DNA from: Clostridium sp. AM30-24
Lineage (GTDB): Bacteria > Bacillota > Clostridia > Lachnospirales > Lachnospiraceae
Assembly (NCBI RefSeq): GCF_003480435.1
Contig: NZ_QUJB01000006.1
Location: forward strand, 62,001-126,000
Direction: 5' to 3'
Length of the DNA: 64,000 nucleotides
Position numbers and translations under genes: made by a program. The notes beneath the pieces are model-generated. The model did no database searches and had not been told where the DNA came from. It was given only the letters and a program-made list of their open reading frames with translations. This document shows, one piece after another, positions 1-8,900 of this stretch; positions within the stretch are counted from its first letter, which is position 1; each line of letters starts with the position of its first letter.

Positions 1-416
1 TGGAAAATGAACTGGTTACGTTACCTGCAAGGCGTAGGATATGAAGTCCCCCAATAGCAGCATGATAAGCTTCCAATCCGTATTCTGATCCGACTTTTGT
101 AAAAGCAGGTTTCAAATCATCCTTTGTGGCAGTTGTAACCCAATTTGTCCAAGCACCATTATTGGAGGACCTACTCGCATGTTTCCCATATACGTCGGTG
201 TATTCTTGAACATATACGCAATTGCTGTTTGTTGGATGGAGGCTGTATGGACTCCGCATACATAAGAGAATTCCGTAATTTGAAAATCCGGAAGGTAAAG
301 CACCGATATTATTGCCCGTTACATAATACACACCTGTGCGTTCAGGACTATTTAAACTTGTTTTTTCTATTAAAACATTCAGATTGATCCGATCAGGGTT
401 ACTCAAATTGTTATTT
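1..416 (-). CDS. silent tail-fibre C-terminal cassette A (partial)
   Basis: An open frame runs leftward from the 13-bp repeat at 401-413 and leaves the window at base 1. It begins NNLSNPDRINLN and contains the junction WTNWVTTATKDDL, the same W..W...ATKxDL signature found in the other fibre cassettes. It has no start codon: reading upstream in frame reaches a TAG within about 15 codons with no ATG, GTG or TTG. A hairpin with a minus-strand T-run at 511-555 lies upstream. I infer a stored, unexpressed receptor-binding tip that must be joined to the fibre N-terminus near 22.5 kb to be made. A convergent partner probably lies left of the window. Confidence 0.75.
401..413 (-). repeat. fibre-cassette recombination core S1
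   Basis: Core TAACAATTTGAGT on the minus strand, preceded by AAA and followed by AA. It is identical in 13 bases to six other copies, each at the start of a fibre C-terminal cassette. Confidence 0.8.
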
Positions 417-510
417 GCGTAATATTTGGGCGATTTTACCCCATTTGACTATCTTCGCTCGATAGGATATAGTAATTACAAGATGATGACCGGCCGGAAT
501 TCATAATAAA

Positions 511-555
511 AAGGGCAGTCGCGAACAGGCTGGCTACCAACGCACGACTACCCTT
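511..555 (-). terminator. hairpin terminator upstream of cassette A
   Basis: Arms AAGGG.AGTCG at 511-521 and CGACT.CCCTT at 545-555 pair around a loop of about 20 nt. On the minus strand the stem is followed by TTTTTATT. It would stop leftward transcripts before they enter silent cassette A. Confidence 0.55.
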
Positions 556-626
556 CTGTCACCTGTATATCCAGGATCCTTACATAATTGTATAAGGTTC
601 CGCCCATTATTTCAAGGGGGAATACT

Positions 627-785
627 ATGTTTGATTTAGGAAAAGACTTCCGGAGCATTTTACCCAAATTATCAGATCAGACTCTGCAGCATGTTCACGA
701 TGAGCTGAACACTCATCACTCGCATTCCGTTAAGAAAATTCTGCATGATATTGAAATGGAACAGCACCGAAGATCTGAAAATTGA
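627..785 (+). CDS. small plus-strand protein, 52 aa, unknown
   Basis: Starts with MFDLGKDFRSILPKL and is rich in His and charged residues. The ATG at 627 was chosen because a GGGGG ribosome site lies 6-7 nt upstream. A bidirectional hairpin terminator follows directly. It is one of the few plus-strand genes in the window. No family recognised; predicted soluble and helical. Confidence 0.5.
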   Translation: MFDLGKDFRSILPKLSDQTLQHVHDELNTHHSHSVKKILHDIEMEQHRRSEN

Positions 786-790
786 TTTGC

Positions 791-823
791 AAAAGCCCGG
801 ACCGTGATGGCCTGGGCTTTACC
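791..823. terminator. bidirectional terminator
   Basis: AAAGCCC and TGGGCTTT arms separate the converging 627-785 (plus) and 839-1852 (minus) genes. Confidence 0.6.
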
Positions 824-838
824 GTAATTCAATATAAA

Positions 839-1852
839 CTATTCTGAAATGCTTCCAATTTCGTTGTTCTCATCATGGCTCGCCCAAATCAATTTTCTTT
901 TTTGGGCAAGCCCAGACACATCTTGAATAAGTGTATAACATCTTCTTTCAAAATGCGGCTTTAAGATTGTGTACTCTGACACCGGACGAAATTTAAGATC
1001 ATTAATATAATAAGCAACAAGTCTCTTAATTTCTTTCTTGGGTTCTGAACCATTGGTTTCTTCATCGTCTTTTAAATCATAATCATAGCCTTTACTATGT
1101 ATAATTGGTGCTTCTGATTGGGTATCTTGCTCATTCCCTGAATTATCCGCAGCGAATAAATATACATATTGGCATCCCACTAATTCAGATATTTTCAAGA
1201 TATGAGGAACGATTATTTCCCAAAACACATAAACTCCAAGTCTGAAATCAAGTTTTATTTCCGGTTTATAATTAGCATTTCTACATAGAAATTTAATATC
1301 AATAGCTGGGTACGTGTCTTGCACATTTTTTATGCACTCACTTTTTTCCCCTTCATTCACAGATTCTTCTTTTTCTTCTTTTATAGTTGCCTGTTCCTGC
1401 GCATAAGCAATCAAGTCAGTCGCTCTATCAGAATCTTTAATGTCTATGTCAAATGCTTCATACGCTTCTGATAGTAAATTATTTGCTGCCTCTCGTTCCT
1501 TAATACTAAGATCCGTTCTATCATTTTGGCGCATGGCAGTTATAAGTCCATTTACACATCGTTGCTCTACCAAATTCATTTCCATTTTGTTCAATTCCTT
1601 ATAAAGGATGCCACAATTAAGAGCAAAATAGAAGACTATCTTGTTCGTTTTTTTGTCACGAACCAAAAACACCTTAGTTTTATTATCAATATCCTCATCC
1701 CAAGCGTTATCATTAAGATAATCTGCAATTTTATTTCCATATTTAGCCTGCAAAAAGTCCTTTACCTCTTCTCGGCTTTCTTCATGTGTTCTAAGACTTT
1801 CAACGATTAAATTTTTAGACAAATATTTCTTTTGTTTACTGATAGAATCCAT
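839..1852 (-). CDS. putative GNAT-like toxin partner of the Panacea gene
   Basis: 337 aa. The N-terminal part includes VFLVRDKKTNKIVFYFALNCG (about 43-63). The middle (150-185) is acidic. The C-terminal part contains LGVYVFWEIIVPHIL followed by LVGCQYVYLFAAD (about 205-236), an arrangement resembling the core of GNAT acetyltransferases, where a helix precedes the beta5 strand. It lies directly downstream of a Panacea-domain gene, the usual antitoxin position. The assignment as an acetyltransferase toxin is inference from fold-like pattern and neighbourhood. No other domain is recognised. A hairpin terminator between the two genes would separate their expression levels. Confidence 0.55.
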   Translation of the reverse strand: MDSISKQKKYLSKNLIVESLRTHEESREEVKDFLQAKYGNKIADYLNDNAWDEDIDNKTKVFLVRDKKTNKIVFYFALNCGILYKELNKMEMNLVEQRCVNGLITAMRQNDRTDLSIKEREAANNLLSEAYEAFDIDIKDSDRATDLIAYAQEQATIKEEKEESVNEGEKSECIKNVQDTYPAIDIKFLCRNANYKPEIKLDFRLGVYVFWEIIVPHILKISELVGCQYVYLFAADNSGNEQDTQSEAPIIHSKGYDYDLKDDEETNGSEPKKEIKRLVAYYINDLKFRPVSEYTILKPHFERRCYTLIQDVSGLAQKRKLIWASHDENNEIGSISE

Positions 1853-1867
1853 ATACTCACCAAAAAA

Positions 1868-1892
1868 GTCACAGGTTATAACGCCTGTGACC
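1868..1892 (-). terminator. terminator between Panacea gene and partner
   Basis: Perfect 8-bp arms GTCACAGG/CCTGTGAC with TTTTTT following on the minus strand, placed between the stop at 1904 and the start at 1852. Confidence 0.7.
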
Positions 1893-1903
1893 CCTTTCTT
1901 GCC

Positions 1904-2365
1904 TTATGCAAGCACTACGCCTTTTCTTCGAAGCAGCTCGCGCTTTGCATCAACCTTCATAGCGCTTACACTCAATTTGCGTCTTCCATTCTCCCCCGGC
2001 GCCAAACCTTCACGCGCCTGTTTCCATGAAAACTCCTCATGAGAAAGTGTACTTAAGTCCCATGCATCAAATGGATCATACCGTTCAAAAACAGATTTAA
2101 CCAAATCCATTTCCTGTTCACAAAGTGGTTCATATTCAGAATTAAACATGTGACCAGTTTTATATTCGTTTCTGACAACTCTAAGTACAGGACCAAACTT
2201 CCATGCTTCGAACGAATCATCGAACAGGGAACGATTTACAGTCATCAATGACTCCCTCTGTGAAAGATACATCATCTTATGCATCTTCATCTCATCCATA
2301 TCACGATTGTGCCGATGAACATTCAATTGATTCAAATACCTTGCAACAGCTAAAGTACATGCCAT
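1904..2365 (-). CDS. Panacea (DUF4065/SocA-like) antitoxin-family protein
   Basis: 153 aa. It shows the Panacea order: an N-terminal helix ARYLNQLN, then MHKMMYLSQRESLM (about 29-42), then FEAWKFGPVLRVVRNEY (52-68), the conserved tryptophan/GP motif. Panacea proteins neutralise many unrelated toxins in type II toxin-antitoxin systems and are also proteolysis adaptors (SocA). A purine-rich ribosome site precedes the ATG and a TATAAT-like -10 lies at 2395-2400. It is probably an abortive-infection or superinfection-exclusion moron together with the downstream 839-1852 gene. Confidence 0.75.
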   Translation of the reverse strand: MACTLAVARYLNQLNVHRHNRDMDEMKMHKMMYLSQRESLMTVNRSLFDDSFEAWKFGPVLRVVRNEYKTGHMFNSEYEPLCEQEMDLVKSVFERYDPFDAWDLSTLSHEEFSWKQAREGLAPGENGRRKLSVSAMKVDAKRELLRRKGVVLA

Positions 2366-2582
2366 ATCTATTCCCCCTTCCTTCTATTTATTTCATTATA
2401 CTCTATTTTCAGTTCCATTGCTATATGTATTTTGTTGATTTTTTTGTTTTTTATACTATGATTTTATGTATTTTTTATAGTTTTTAACAATTTTCTATAT
2501 TTAAATACTATCTTAATCATATATACATACTAAACATAATCCAAATAGATTTATGAAAATCTATGAATCTTGCCAATATAAT

Positions 2583-2602
2583 AAGGGGCGAAATCGCCCC
2601 CT
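2583..2602 (-). terminator. terminator after the 2646-2903 gene
   Basis: Stem GGGGCG/CGCCCC with T-rich sequence following on the minus strand. The AT-rich 2402-2580 stretch beside it holds no gene I can support. Confidence 0.6.
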
Positions 2603-2645
2603 CTTTAATATACTGCCAACATCATCGCCTGTGCCCATGCTTTAT

Positions 2646-2903
2646 TTAATTGTTCTGTGCTTTTCCAAACGTGATCCTTCCGCGAGACAGGCAGTTGCAG
2701 GCATAAGCAAATCCTTCAATGAATGCTCTTTCCTCTGTCTCCTGACTGCTCTCACAGAACTTATCATAGATTTCTTCACAGAGATCACGGGACAAAATTG
2801 TTTCCAGCTTATCCATAAGCTCTGAACCTTTATCGAAAAACAGATCTCTTTCATCATGCTCTTTGTTCCACTGTTCATAAATCATCTTTGCAAATTCATC
2901 CAT
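2646..2903 (-). CDS. hypothetical protein, 85 aa
   Basis: Starts MDEFAKMIYEQWNKEHDE behind a GAGGATATAG ribosome site. Acidic and helical, with two cysteines near FAYACNCLSRGR. It lies 21 nt downstream of the antirepressor and is probably co-transcribed with it. No function recognised. Confidence 0.6.
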   Translation of the reverse strand: MDEFAKMIYEQWNKEHDERDLFFDKGSELMDKLETILSRDLCEEIYDKFCESSQETEERAFIEGFAYACNCLSRGRITFGKAQNN

Positions 2904-2924
2904 ATCTATATCCTCCGAATATTT

Positions 2925-3713
2925 TTATTTCCCAACACCGTATTTAATAGCTGTTTCCTTGACGATTGCGATGTATCCCTCGATTAGCTTCTTGTCCTCT
3001 GCGATCACATCTACAAGGGTCACTTTGTCTCTGGCTGTCTTGCTCACGCCCTCTTCTGCCATGCGTCTGCGTTTGTTTGTCAGTCTCATGCCAAGGTTTA
3101 CACCCATGCGCTTTTCCAGAAGTCCGTAAATCTCGTTTCTGACCTCGCTGTATGCCAGTCCACCGCCCAAGGCTATGCCGATTTTCTTGATGAGATTCGA
3201 TGTTTCCGTTCTCCATGAGTCGGAATTGATCGCCACGACCTCACGGATAGACTCCACACGATTCTCGACCTTGCGGATCTGCTCGGCTTGTTTCTTTTGT
3301 GCCAGTTCAAGTTTTGCCTGTTCATCAGCTATGGCGTAGAACATCTGCATCTGAGGGGATAATTGTGAGCGGTCGATTTTAGATTTATGGTGCCGCTTCT
3401 CTACCTCGATGAAATAGCGTCGAACCTGCTTGCCCTTTTCGTTGCGTTCGAGCATCGCCATTTCCTTGGCTGTATCCAATTTAAGTATATGCTCCTTTTT
3501 AGGGGTTCCTCCGGACACCGTCGAAATTTCGACACTGGTAAAATCAATGCTTTCTTCTGCATCAATATCCAGAAGTCTTCTCTTGATCCACTCACGATAA
3601 TTACTTTTGGTTCCTAAACATCTGTGAAGTTCAGATCCGTACACGACTTTTTCGCCAGTGCTGGTGACGTATACAGGAACTAACTCATTCTCGATTATTT
3701 TTAAATTTGTCAA
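2925..3713 (-). CDS. phage antirepressor (AntA/AntB + ORF6C domains)
   Basis: 262 aa. Residues about 8-105 match AntA/AntB: VVYGSELHRCLGTKSNYREW, then TAKEMAMLERNEKGKQVRRY and a basic YFIEVEKRHH. Residues about 150-262 look like ORF6C (SNLIKKIGIALGGGLAYSEV and RRRMAEEGVSKTARDKVT), a DNA-binding tail of lactococcal and clostridial phage antirepressors. The usual role is to relieve CI-type repression on induction. The short gap upstream of the start contains the plus-strand small RNA unit at 3732-3838. Confidence 0.85.
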   Translation of the reverse strand: MTNLKIIENELVPVYVTSTGEKVVYGSELHRCLGTKSNYREWIKRRLLDIDAEESIDFTSVEISTVSGGTPKKEHILKLDTAKEMAMLERNEKGKQVRRYFIEVEKRHHKSKIDRSQLSPQMQMFYAIADEQAKLELAQKKQAEQIRKVENRVESIREVVAINSDSWRTETSNLIKKIGIALGGGLAYSEVRNEIYGLLEKRMGVNLGMRLTNKRRRMAEEGVSKTARDKVTLVDVIAEDKKLIEGYIAIVKETAIKYGVGK

Positions 3714-3731
3714 TATGGTACTCCTTTCAAT

Positions 3732-3760
3732 TTGACAAGAGCACCGAAGGAAGATATAAT
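3732..3760 (+). promoter_or_regulatory. consensus sigma-A promoter for small RNA 1
   Basis: TTGACA (3732-3737), exactly 17 bp, TATAAT (3755-3760). A perfect consensus on the plus strand with no plus-strand gene downstream, only a hairpin terminator at 3797-3838. Confidence 0.8.
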
Positions 3761-3766
3761 GATATG

Positions 3767-3838
3767 TAACAAGTCCTTCGGTACTTGTCGTGCTATAGTA
3801 GTTGCAAACTTTGGTCGGGGCGCAACTACTATTTTTTT
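3767..3838 (+). ncRNA. candidate small RNA 1, about 72 nt
   Basis: Start inferred about 7 nt after the TATAAT. The first hairpin has arms ACAAGT/ACTTGT over a UUCG-type loop. The second is a terminator, AGTAGTTGC/GCAACTACT, followed by ATTTTTTT. No ORF with a ribosome site fits inside. The 3' end overlaps the stop codon of the RHH gene 3829-4005, so it converges on that gene. Function unknown; antisense or regulatory RNA is inference. Confidence 0.6.
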
Positions 3839-4005
3839 AACTCCAAATACAATTTTTCGATTCCTCTCCGAATCGTTTCAACCCTAGTTTCACCATAGTA
3901 GCCTGATACATAATCAAGCTTAGCTAAGGATTCACTGTCGAACCTAACTCCTATTTGCTTTGACTTTGGGTCTTCTGATTTCGGTCGGCCTGTTCGTGGA
4001 CTCAT
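3829..4005 (-). CDS. small ribbon-helix-helix DNA-binding protein
   Basis: 58 aa starting MSPRTGRPKSEDPKSKQ. The ATG at 4005 is chosen over a longer frame because AGGTGAACGTC precedes it. A basic N-terminal tail is followed by the beta strand QIGVRFDSESLAKLDYV and the helix TRVETIRRGIEKLYLELKK, an Arc/CopG-type RHH pattern. Probable repressor of its own or neighbouring promoters. Its 3' end converges with candidate small RNA 1. Confidence 0.7.
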   Translation of the reverse strand: MSPRTGRPKSEDPKSKQIGVRFDSESLAKLDYVSGYYGETRVETIRRGIEKLYLELKK

Positions 4006-4124
4006 GACGTTCACCTCACTTTTTGATTCCCACAAATTCATTATACTTATTGGTAATCAAAAAGTCAACACCATTTTGTTAAAATTTGAAATTTGTCAGT
4101 GGCACATCTATGTGGATCACCGTC

Positions 4125-4153
4125 TTGATTTTTCAGGCCGTTACTGGTATACT
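4125..4153 (+). promoter_or_regulatory. promoter for small RNA 2
   Basis: TTGATT (4125-4130), 17-bp spacer, TATACT (4148-4153) on the plus strand. Confidence 0.65.
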
Positions 4154-4159
4154 TTACAT

Positions 4160-4233
4160 ACAAAGTCCATTCTGGATTTTGTTCTTCGAGCAATCACGTC
4201 TGTCGTCAAACTTACCGTGACTGCTCTTTTTTG
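4160..4233 (+). ncRNA. candidate small RNA 2, about 74 nt
   Basis: The unit ends in the hairpin GAGCAATCACG (4188-4198)/CGTGACTGCTC (4216-4226) followed by TTTTTTG. The 3' arm is antisense to the last codons of the RHH gene 4212-4355. It has the same promoter-RNA-terminator layout as the unit at 3732-3838. Confidence 0.55.
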
Positions 4234-4355
4234 TTCTCAAGTTTTGCCTTTACAAGTTCAGCAACAATATCCGTCATTGTCCTTTCCTCGTTTACCGCCA
4301 GATGCCTCAGTTGCTTGTAAACTTCATCTTCAAGATTCACGCATACTCTCTTCAT
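4212..4355 (-). CDS. very small RHH (CopG-like) protein, 47 aa
   Basis: Reads MKRVCVNLEDEVYKQL, then RHLAVNEERTMTDIVAELV and a Lys/Glu-rich tail. The strand-helix-helix pattern, with strand VCVNL and helices YKQLRHLAV and TMTDIVAELVK, is CopG/RHH-like. AGGAAAG precedes the ATG at 4353-4355. Probably a transcriptional regulator or antitoxin. Its 3' end is overlapped by the convergent small RNA 2. Confidence 0.65.
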   Translation of the reverse strand: MKRVCVNLEDEVYKQLRHLAVNEERTMTDIVAELVKAKLENKKEQSR

Positions 4356-4667
4356 TGTTTTTCTCCTTTCCTATATCAGCACAACGTTATTTGTTAAAAC
4401 ACAACTAATATGCTTTACGCAGAGCATACTACAACATCTTGTAAATGTAAATACAAGAAATTGTATATTCAATTTCACTGGTACAAATTGTTTCAATGTA
4501 ACTAACCCGTTTTATGGCGCTGTTGTCAAATGAACTGCTACGTACTACTATTCCCCACTATTTAACTGTGCTTTTTTTCTTATTTTTCTAATTAGTTCGT
4601 TCAACTCTGCATTTTCCTCAAAAACGCTAATTATAAATTTTTTATAAACTAATTTAGGGCAAAAAAT
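4356..4667. other. non-coding AT-rich gap
   Basis: No ORF with a ribosome site on either strand. It probably carries the promoter of the RHH gene at 4212-4355; inverted AACAACGTTATTTGTTAAAAC-like AT tracts are present but no repeat is clear. Confidence 0.4.
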
Positions 4668-4693
4668 AAGGAGCCGAAAACTCGACTCCTCTA
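4668..4693 (-). terminator. terminator after the 4704-5261 gene
   Basis: Arms GGAG.CGA/TCG.CTCC with a T-rich run (TTATTTTTTG) following on the minus strand. Confidence 0.55.
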
Positions 4694-4703
4694 AACAACT
4701 TGC

Positions 4704-5261
4704 TTATTCTACACTATCGATGTCTAAGGAATATCCAAGAACTTCACCAACATCTGTGCATTTTCCCTTTACGGTGATATTATCGCCGATGCTCTTTGTC
4801 TTGATGGCATCTTTCTGCTCATCGGATTTGATGTAACACTGAACACCCAGAATGGCGAACGGATCATCTGGCGTAATACTGATGTACTTGCCATTGCTGT
4901 CGATTACACTCAGTTTACCGGTAATCTCAAGATACTGCCCCTTGTACTTGTCAGAAGCATTCATGGCGTTGCTCTTTAAATCGTTCATCATGTCAGCAAC
5001 ATTATAAGCCGTGTACTCGATTGGTGCTGCTGTAGTTTCTTCTACTTTTGCAGTTGTTGTACCGGCAACAGAACTGTTACTGCTCGAAGAACTGCCGCCT
5101 CCGGCAGCTGCCCCGATAATTCCCAAAGCAACAACTACGCCAACAGCGATTAAGCAGCCACGACCGCCCTGTTTCTTTTTGCATACCGGGCAAACTTTGG
5201 CTTTCTTCGGAATATCGCTCTGGCAATATTTACATTTCTTGGTTTCTCCTGTGTCTTTCAT
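4704..5261 (-). CDS. membrane-anchored zinc-ribbon/OB-fold protein
   Basis: 185 aa. Residues 10-29 form a CxxC...CxxC zinc ribbon (CKYCQSDI, VCPVCKKK). Residues 35-53 are a transmembrane helix followed by a Gly/Ser/Thr linker. The C-terminal half (about 88-185) contains YKGQYLEITGKLSVIDSNGK and IGDNITVKGKCTDV, the pattern of tRNA_anti-like OB-fold domains in small phage and Firmicute membrane proteins. Probably a moron acting at the envelope. A consistent but unproven alternative is superinfection exclusion. Confidence 0.65.
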   Translation of the reverse strand: MKDTGETKKCKYCQSDIPKKAKVCPVCKKKQGGRGCLIAVGVVVALGIIGAAAGGGSSSSSNSSVAGTTTAKVEETTAAPIEYTAYNVADMMNDLKSNAMNASDKYKGQYLEITGKLSVIDSNGKYISITPDDPFAILGVQCYIKSDEQKDAIKTKSIGDNITVKGKCTDVGEVLGYSLDIDSVE

Positions 5262-5364
5262 GGTTCCTCCCCCTTATGCGTTGTATTGTCTGTATTATAC
5301 CACCCCCCCCTAAAAATTTTGCAACACTTTTCGTAATTTAATATGCAATTTAGGGCAAAAAAAT

Positions 5365-5390
5365 AAGGCGCGAGAAATCCCACGCCTTTA
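5365..5390 (-). terminator. terminator after the zinc-ribbon gene
   Basis: AAGGCG.G/C.CGCCTT hairpin with ATTTTTTTG following on the minus strand. Confidence 0.65.
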
Positions 5391-5392
5391 CT

Positions 5393-5893
5393 TTAATAAA
5401 AGATATGCCCACAACTATTGCACACAAACTTGCTCTCTGTTACGATTTTGTCCTGCTTTATGACTTTTTCCTTCTTATTAAAAAGCGTGAACGGTTTCAA
5501 TGGGTTGAGATTCATCGTATAGCTTGTCTTACTCTTTCCCGGAATCACCTTTTGTTCATGATAGATTGAACAATCGGCACTTCCACATCTCGGACAGTAT
5601 ACTTCTTCTTTCTTGCCGAACAAATGCATTCGGTATACACCGGTGAATGGTGCTTTATGCTCTTCATATGAATGTTCATCATACGCAGTCCTATAGCGCC
5701 GGTCTTCCTTAGGAAACTCATATCCACAATTACTGCATACGTTTTTCCCATCTTTCACCCATGCTCCGCATTCCTGGCACTTTGTATCTACCTCAGTTTT
5801 ATTAAATTCTGATGCTGGACAACCGCAATTCGGGCAGGCCGCCGCCTTATCGCTAATTTCTTTGCCACACTCCGGGCATTTTATCAACGCCAT
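5393..5893 (-). CDS. multi-zinc-ribbon protein
   Basis: 166 aa with four CxxC pairs in the first 60 residues (CPECGKE, CPNCGCP, CQECGAW, CSNCGYEF) and two more further on (CPRCGSAD, CNSCGHIF). The arrangement is that of tandem zinc_ribbon_2-like modules. It may bind nucleic acid or protein; no catalytic motif is visible. It is the first gene after the tape measure, and hairpin terminators flank the accessory block. Confidence 0.65.
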   Translation of the reverse strand: MALIKCPECGKEISDKAAACPNCGCPASEFNKTEVDTKCQECGAWVKDGKNVCSNCGYEFPKEDRRYRTAYDEHSYEEHKAPFTGVYRMHLFGKKEEVYCPRCGSADCSIYHEQKVIPGKSKTSYTMNLNPLKPFTLFNKKEKVIKQDKIVTESKFVCNSCGHIFY

Positions 5894-5954
5894 ATTTTTG
5901 CCTCCCTACTCATGATAGCCTAATTCTACCACAAGTAGGGATTTTTTCAATGGG

Positions 5955-8900
5955 TCAATATGCAATTCCGAGCTGTCTGCCAGTCTGCTTTCTGAATGCT
6001 TTCGCTCCGGCTTTCCACGCATCTACGATATCGCCCTTATCAATCACGGTGGGATTCTCCCGCATTGCTCTGGTCTGTGCCTTATATACCGCTTCTCCAA
6101 GTCGATCATAATCAATGGCTCCAGATAAAGCAGCATGTACTTCCGTACTAAAGCTGGATACATCTGCAGTACCATTAAACACCGGCACTGAAGGGACATA
6201 ATTGGTATGAACAGCAACTGAGTTTACAATGTCTCTGCTGATCTTCACATTAGGGTCAACGCATTCCGGCATCATATTGATTCCAGAAATTTTATCTGTA
6301 AAGCTCTGAACGTCGGCATAAACATCGTCAAACTTGTCCACAAGACCATTACCAAGACCAACCGTAAAGAAATCACCAATCTTGAATGCAATCTTAGACG
6401 GAGAATGCTCATCGAATCCGTCCTTGAATCCACGAATCACACCGTTTACAAAGTTTTTGATATTATCGCCAATCCATTTTGTCATATTGTTCATGCCTTC
6501 CCACAATCCGCGGATTACGTTCTCACCGACCTCCATAATCTGTTTGGGAAGATCACTAAAGAAGCTGACCACATTCGAAACGATTGTTGGTACTGTCACT
6601 TTGAAGAAATCAATGGTCTTGTTTCCCCAGTCAGTGATTCTCTCTTTGATCTTTATGATTTCATTATAGATATTCTGCGGAAGTGCCGCAAACCACTGGC
6701 CTACCGCCGTAATAGTTTCCGAAACTTTTTTCGAGAATGAGTTGTAAATCTCTGATCCCCATGTGCCAATGCGCTCTATCGCGCCAACAATGGCGTTATA
6801 GATTTTGTCCGGTAACTCTGCAAACCATTTTCTTACATTTTCAACGATCTCCGGAATTTTAACAGACCAGTAATTTATAACATCGACAGTCCATTTGGTT
6901 ATGGTACCAAGCGCATATCCCAACGCATACCCGATTTTGCCCGGCAGCTGAGAAAACCATTTTGCAATGCTATTCACTGTGCTTCCAATTTTATCTGGAA
7001 CGCTTTGTGCAGTAGCAACAAAAGACTTCCAACTCTGATCTGCTGTTGAGGTTACTGAATCCCATACGTTCTTTAATTTCCCCGGGATAGATTGGAAAAA
7101 TTCCACGATAGAATCCCAGTTATCATGGATTTTAATTGCTGCTGTAGCTAATGCTGCTACTACTCCGGCAACACCGGCTGCTACTAACGCCGGGGCGCCT
7201 AAAATAACTGCACCAACGCCAGCAAACGCAACGCCGAGGACCATAAGAGATTCATTCAACCAGCTGAATCCATTCTTCCACATATCAAAGAATTTTGAAA
7301 CTGCCAGTGTAGTTCCAGCTACCGTAGTTCCAATCCCGGTAAGCGCTGTGACAATGGTGCCGAGGACGCCGAACTGCGTACCCATAGCCTGCATCGGAGT
7401 CATAACGCCACTCATTACGTTACCGAATACTGCTTTCATTCCACCGGCAATATAAGACATGTTGGTCGCGCCCAAAAGTCCATTGGTGCCAAACAATGGT
7501 TCGAGCTTTTTCTTCAGCATGTCTGAACTCTTTTCTATCGCTTTCATTGTGGTGCTGATGCCTACAAGTGCAGAAATTCCAGTTTTAATAGCAAGCAGAG
7601 ACACTCCAATAATGCCTAACGCATATCCAATTTTCTCGGCAGTTTCCGGGCTGATTGCCTTTAATGCTGACGCAATACCGTTCAACGCATTCGGGACAAC
7701 CGCATTGATGAAATCCGCGCCGATAGAAAGCAGATCTCCGAAGAACTTAATCAGCCCAGTACCGACACTCTCAGCAAACGGCTCCAGTGCCTGCCAGAAG
7801 TTCCGAAGCGCATCATTGATTGCCGGGAAGTCAATCTTCATGAGAAACGCATTGATACTGTCCACAAGCATCGGCAATCCAGTACCTAATGTCCACTTTC
7901 CTAACGGAACAAGAAATTCTGAATAGAAATCCTTCAGCGCCGTCCATGTGAACGTACCAAGTCGGGAAAGTCCCTCATCCCATAATGCCTTAATGGACTT
8001 GCGTGCCGGTTCAGCCGCGTCCCAGATCTGCTTGAATGCGTTCTGGATCTTATCCGCCATCTGCTGTGCAGAATTCTCCACGTTGGCAAATGCCGCATCC
8101 CATGCCTGCTGATACTCTTCGAATGCCTTATCAAAAGCAGCTGTCAGATCCGCGCCTACTCCACCGCCAGCACCGGACCCACTTCCACTGCCAGAATCGG
8201 ATTTTGTACTGATAACATTCAACTTATCGAATCCCTGAAGGTTGTCTGCCATCTTCTTCGTATTCTTTGCAGCATCGCCAGTACTGTCAGCTACTCCACC
8301 TGCTGCATCTTCCATATCGCCCCAATCAGCTGCCGCAGAACCAATAGATGTACCAAAACCACTCATTTTAATTCCGAGAAGGCTGCCGATCCACGAAAAT
8401 AAGCGCTGTAATGCGATTGCCATTGCATTGAGGTACGGAAGAACCTTCGTCACGATGGGAAGGAACAAACTACCGATAGTGCGTGCCAGATTGCCGAAAT
8501 TAGCCTCTAATAAACGGAGCTGGTTTGCCGGCTGATTGATAGTATCCGCGAGGTCTCCCCATGCGTACTTTGTGGACTGTAACAAGATGATGACACGCAG
8601 AAGGGCTTTCTCTTCCTGTCCTAATTTGCTGACTTTTGCATCAATTCCAAGTTCTGACAGTTTCTCCTGCAAGTTTACGTTACGAATGTTTACGCCGTAT
8701 TTATCAAGTGTTCGGGACATACCGACCATGCCGGATGCCATATCATTCCAAACGCTTTCAAAATCGAGGTTTTTAACCGATGCAAGATCAGCTCCAATTT
8801 CCGTCAACGCCTGTGACAATTTGAGAGATGTCTCTGATGCAACGCCCATTGATGATGCCATCTGACCGAATGTAGCCTGATAGTTCATCAGTTTCTCTGG

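Noticed and set aside
6334..6740. Plus-strand ORFs opposite the tape measure, capsid and hub genes
   Set aside because: Shadow frames of long minus-strand genes with clear families and ribosome sites.
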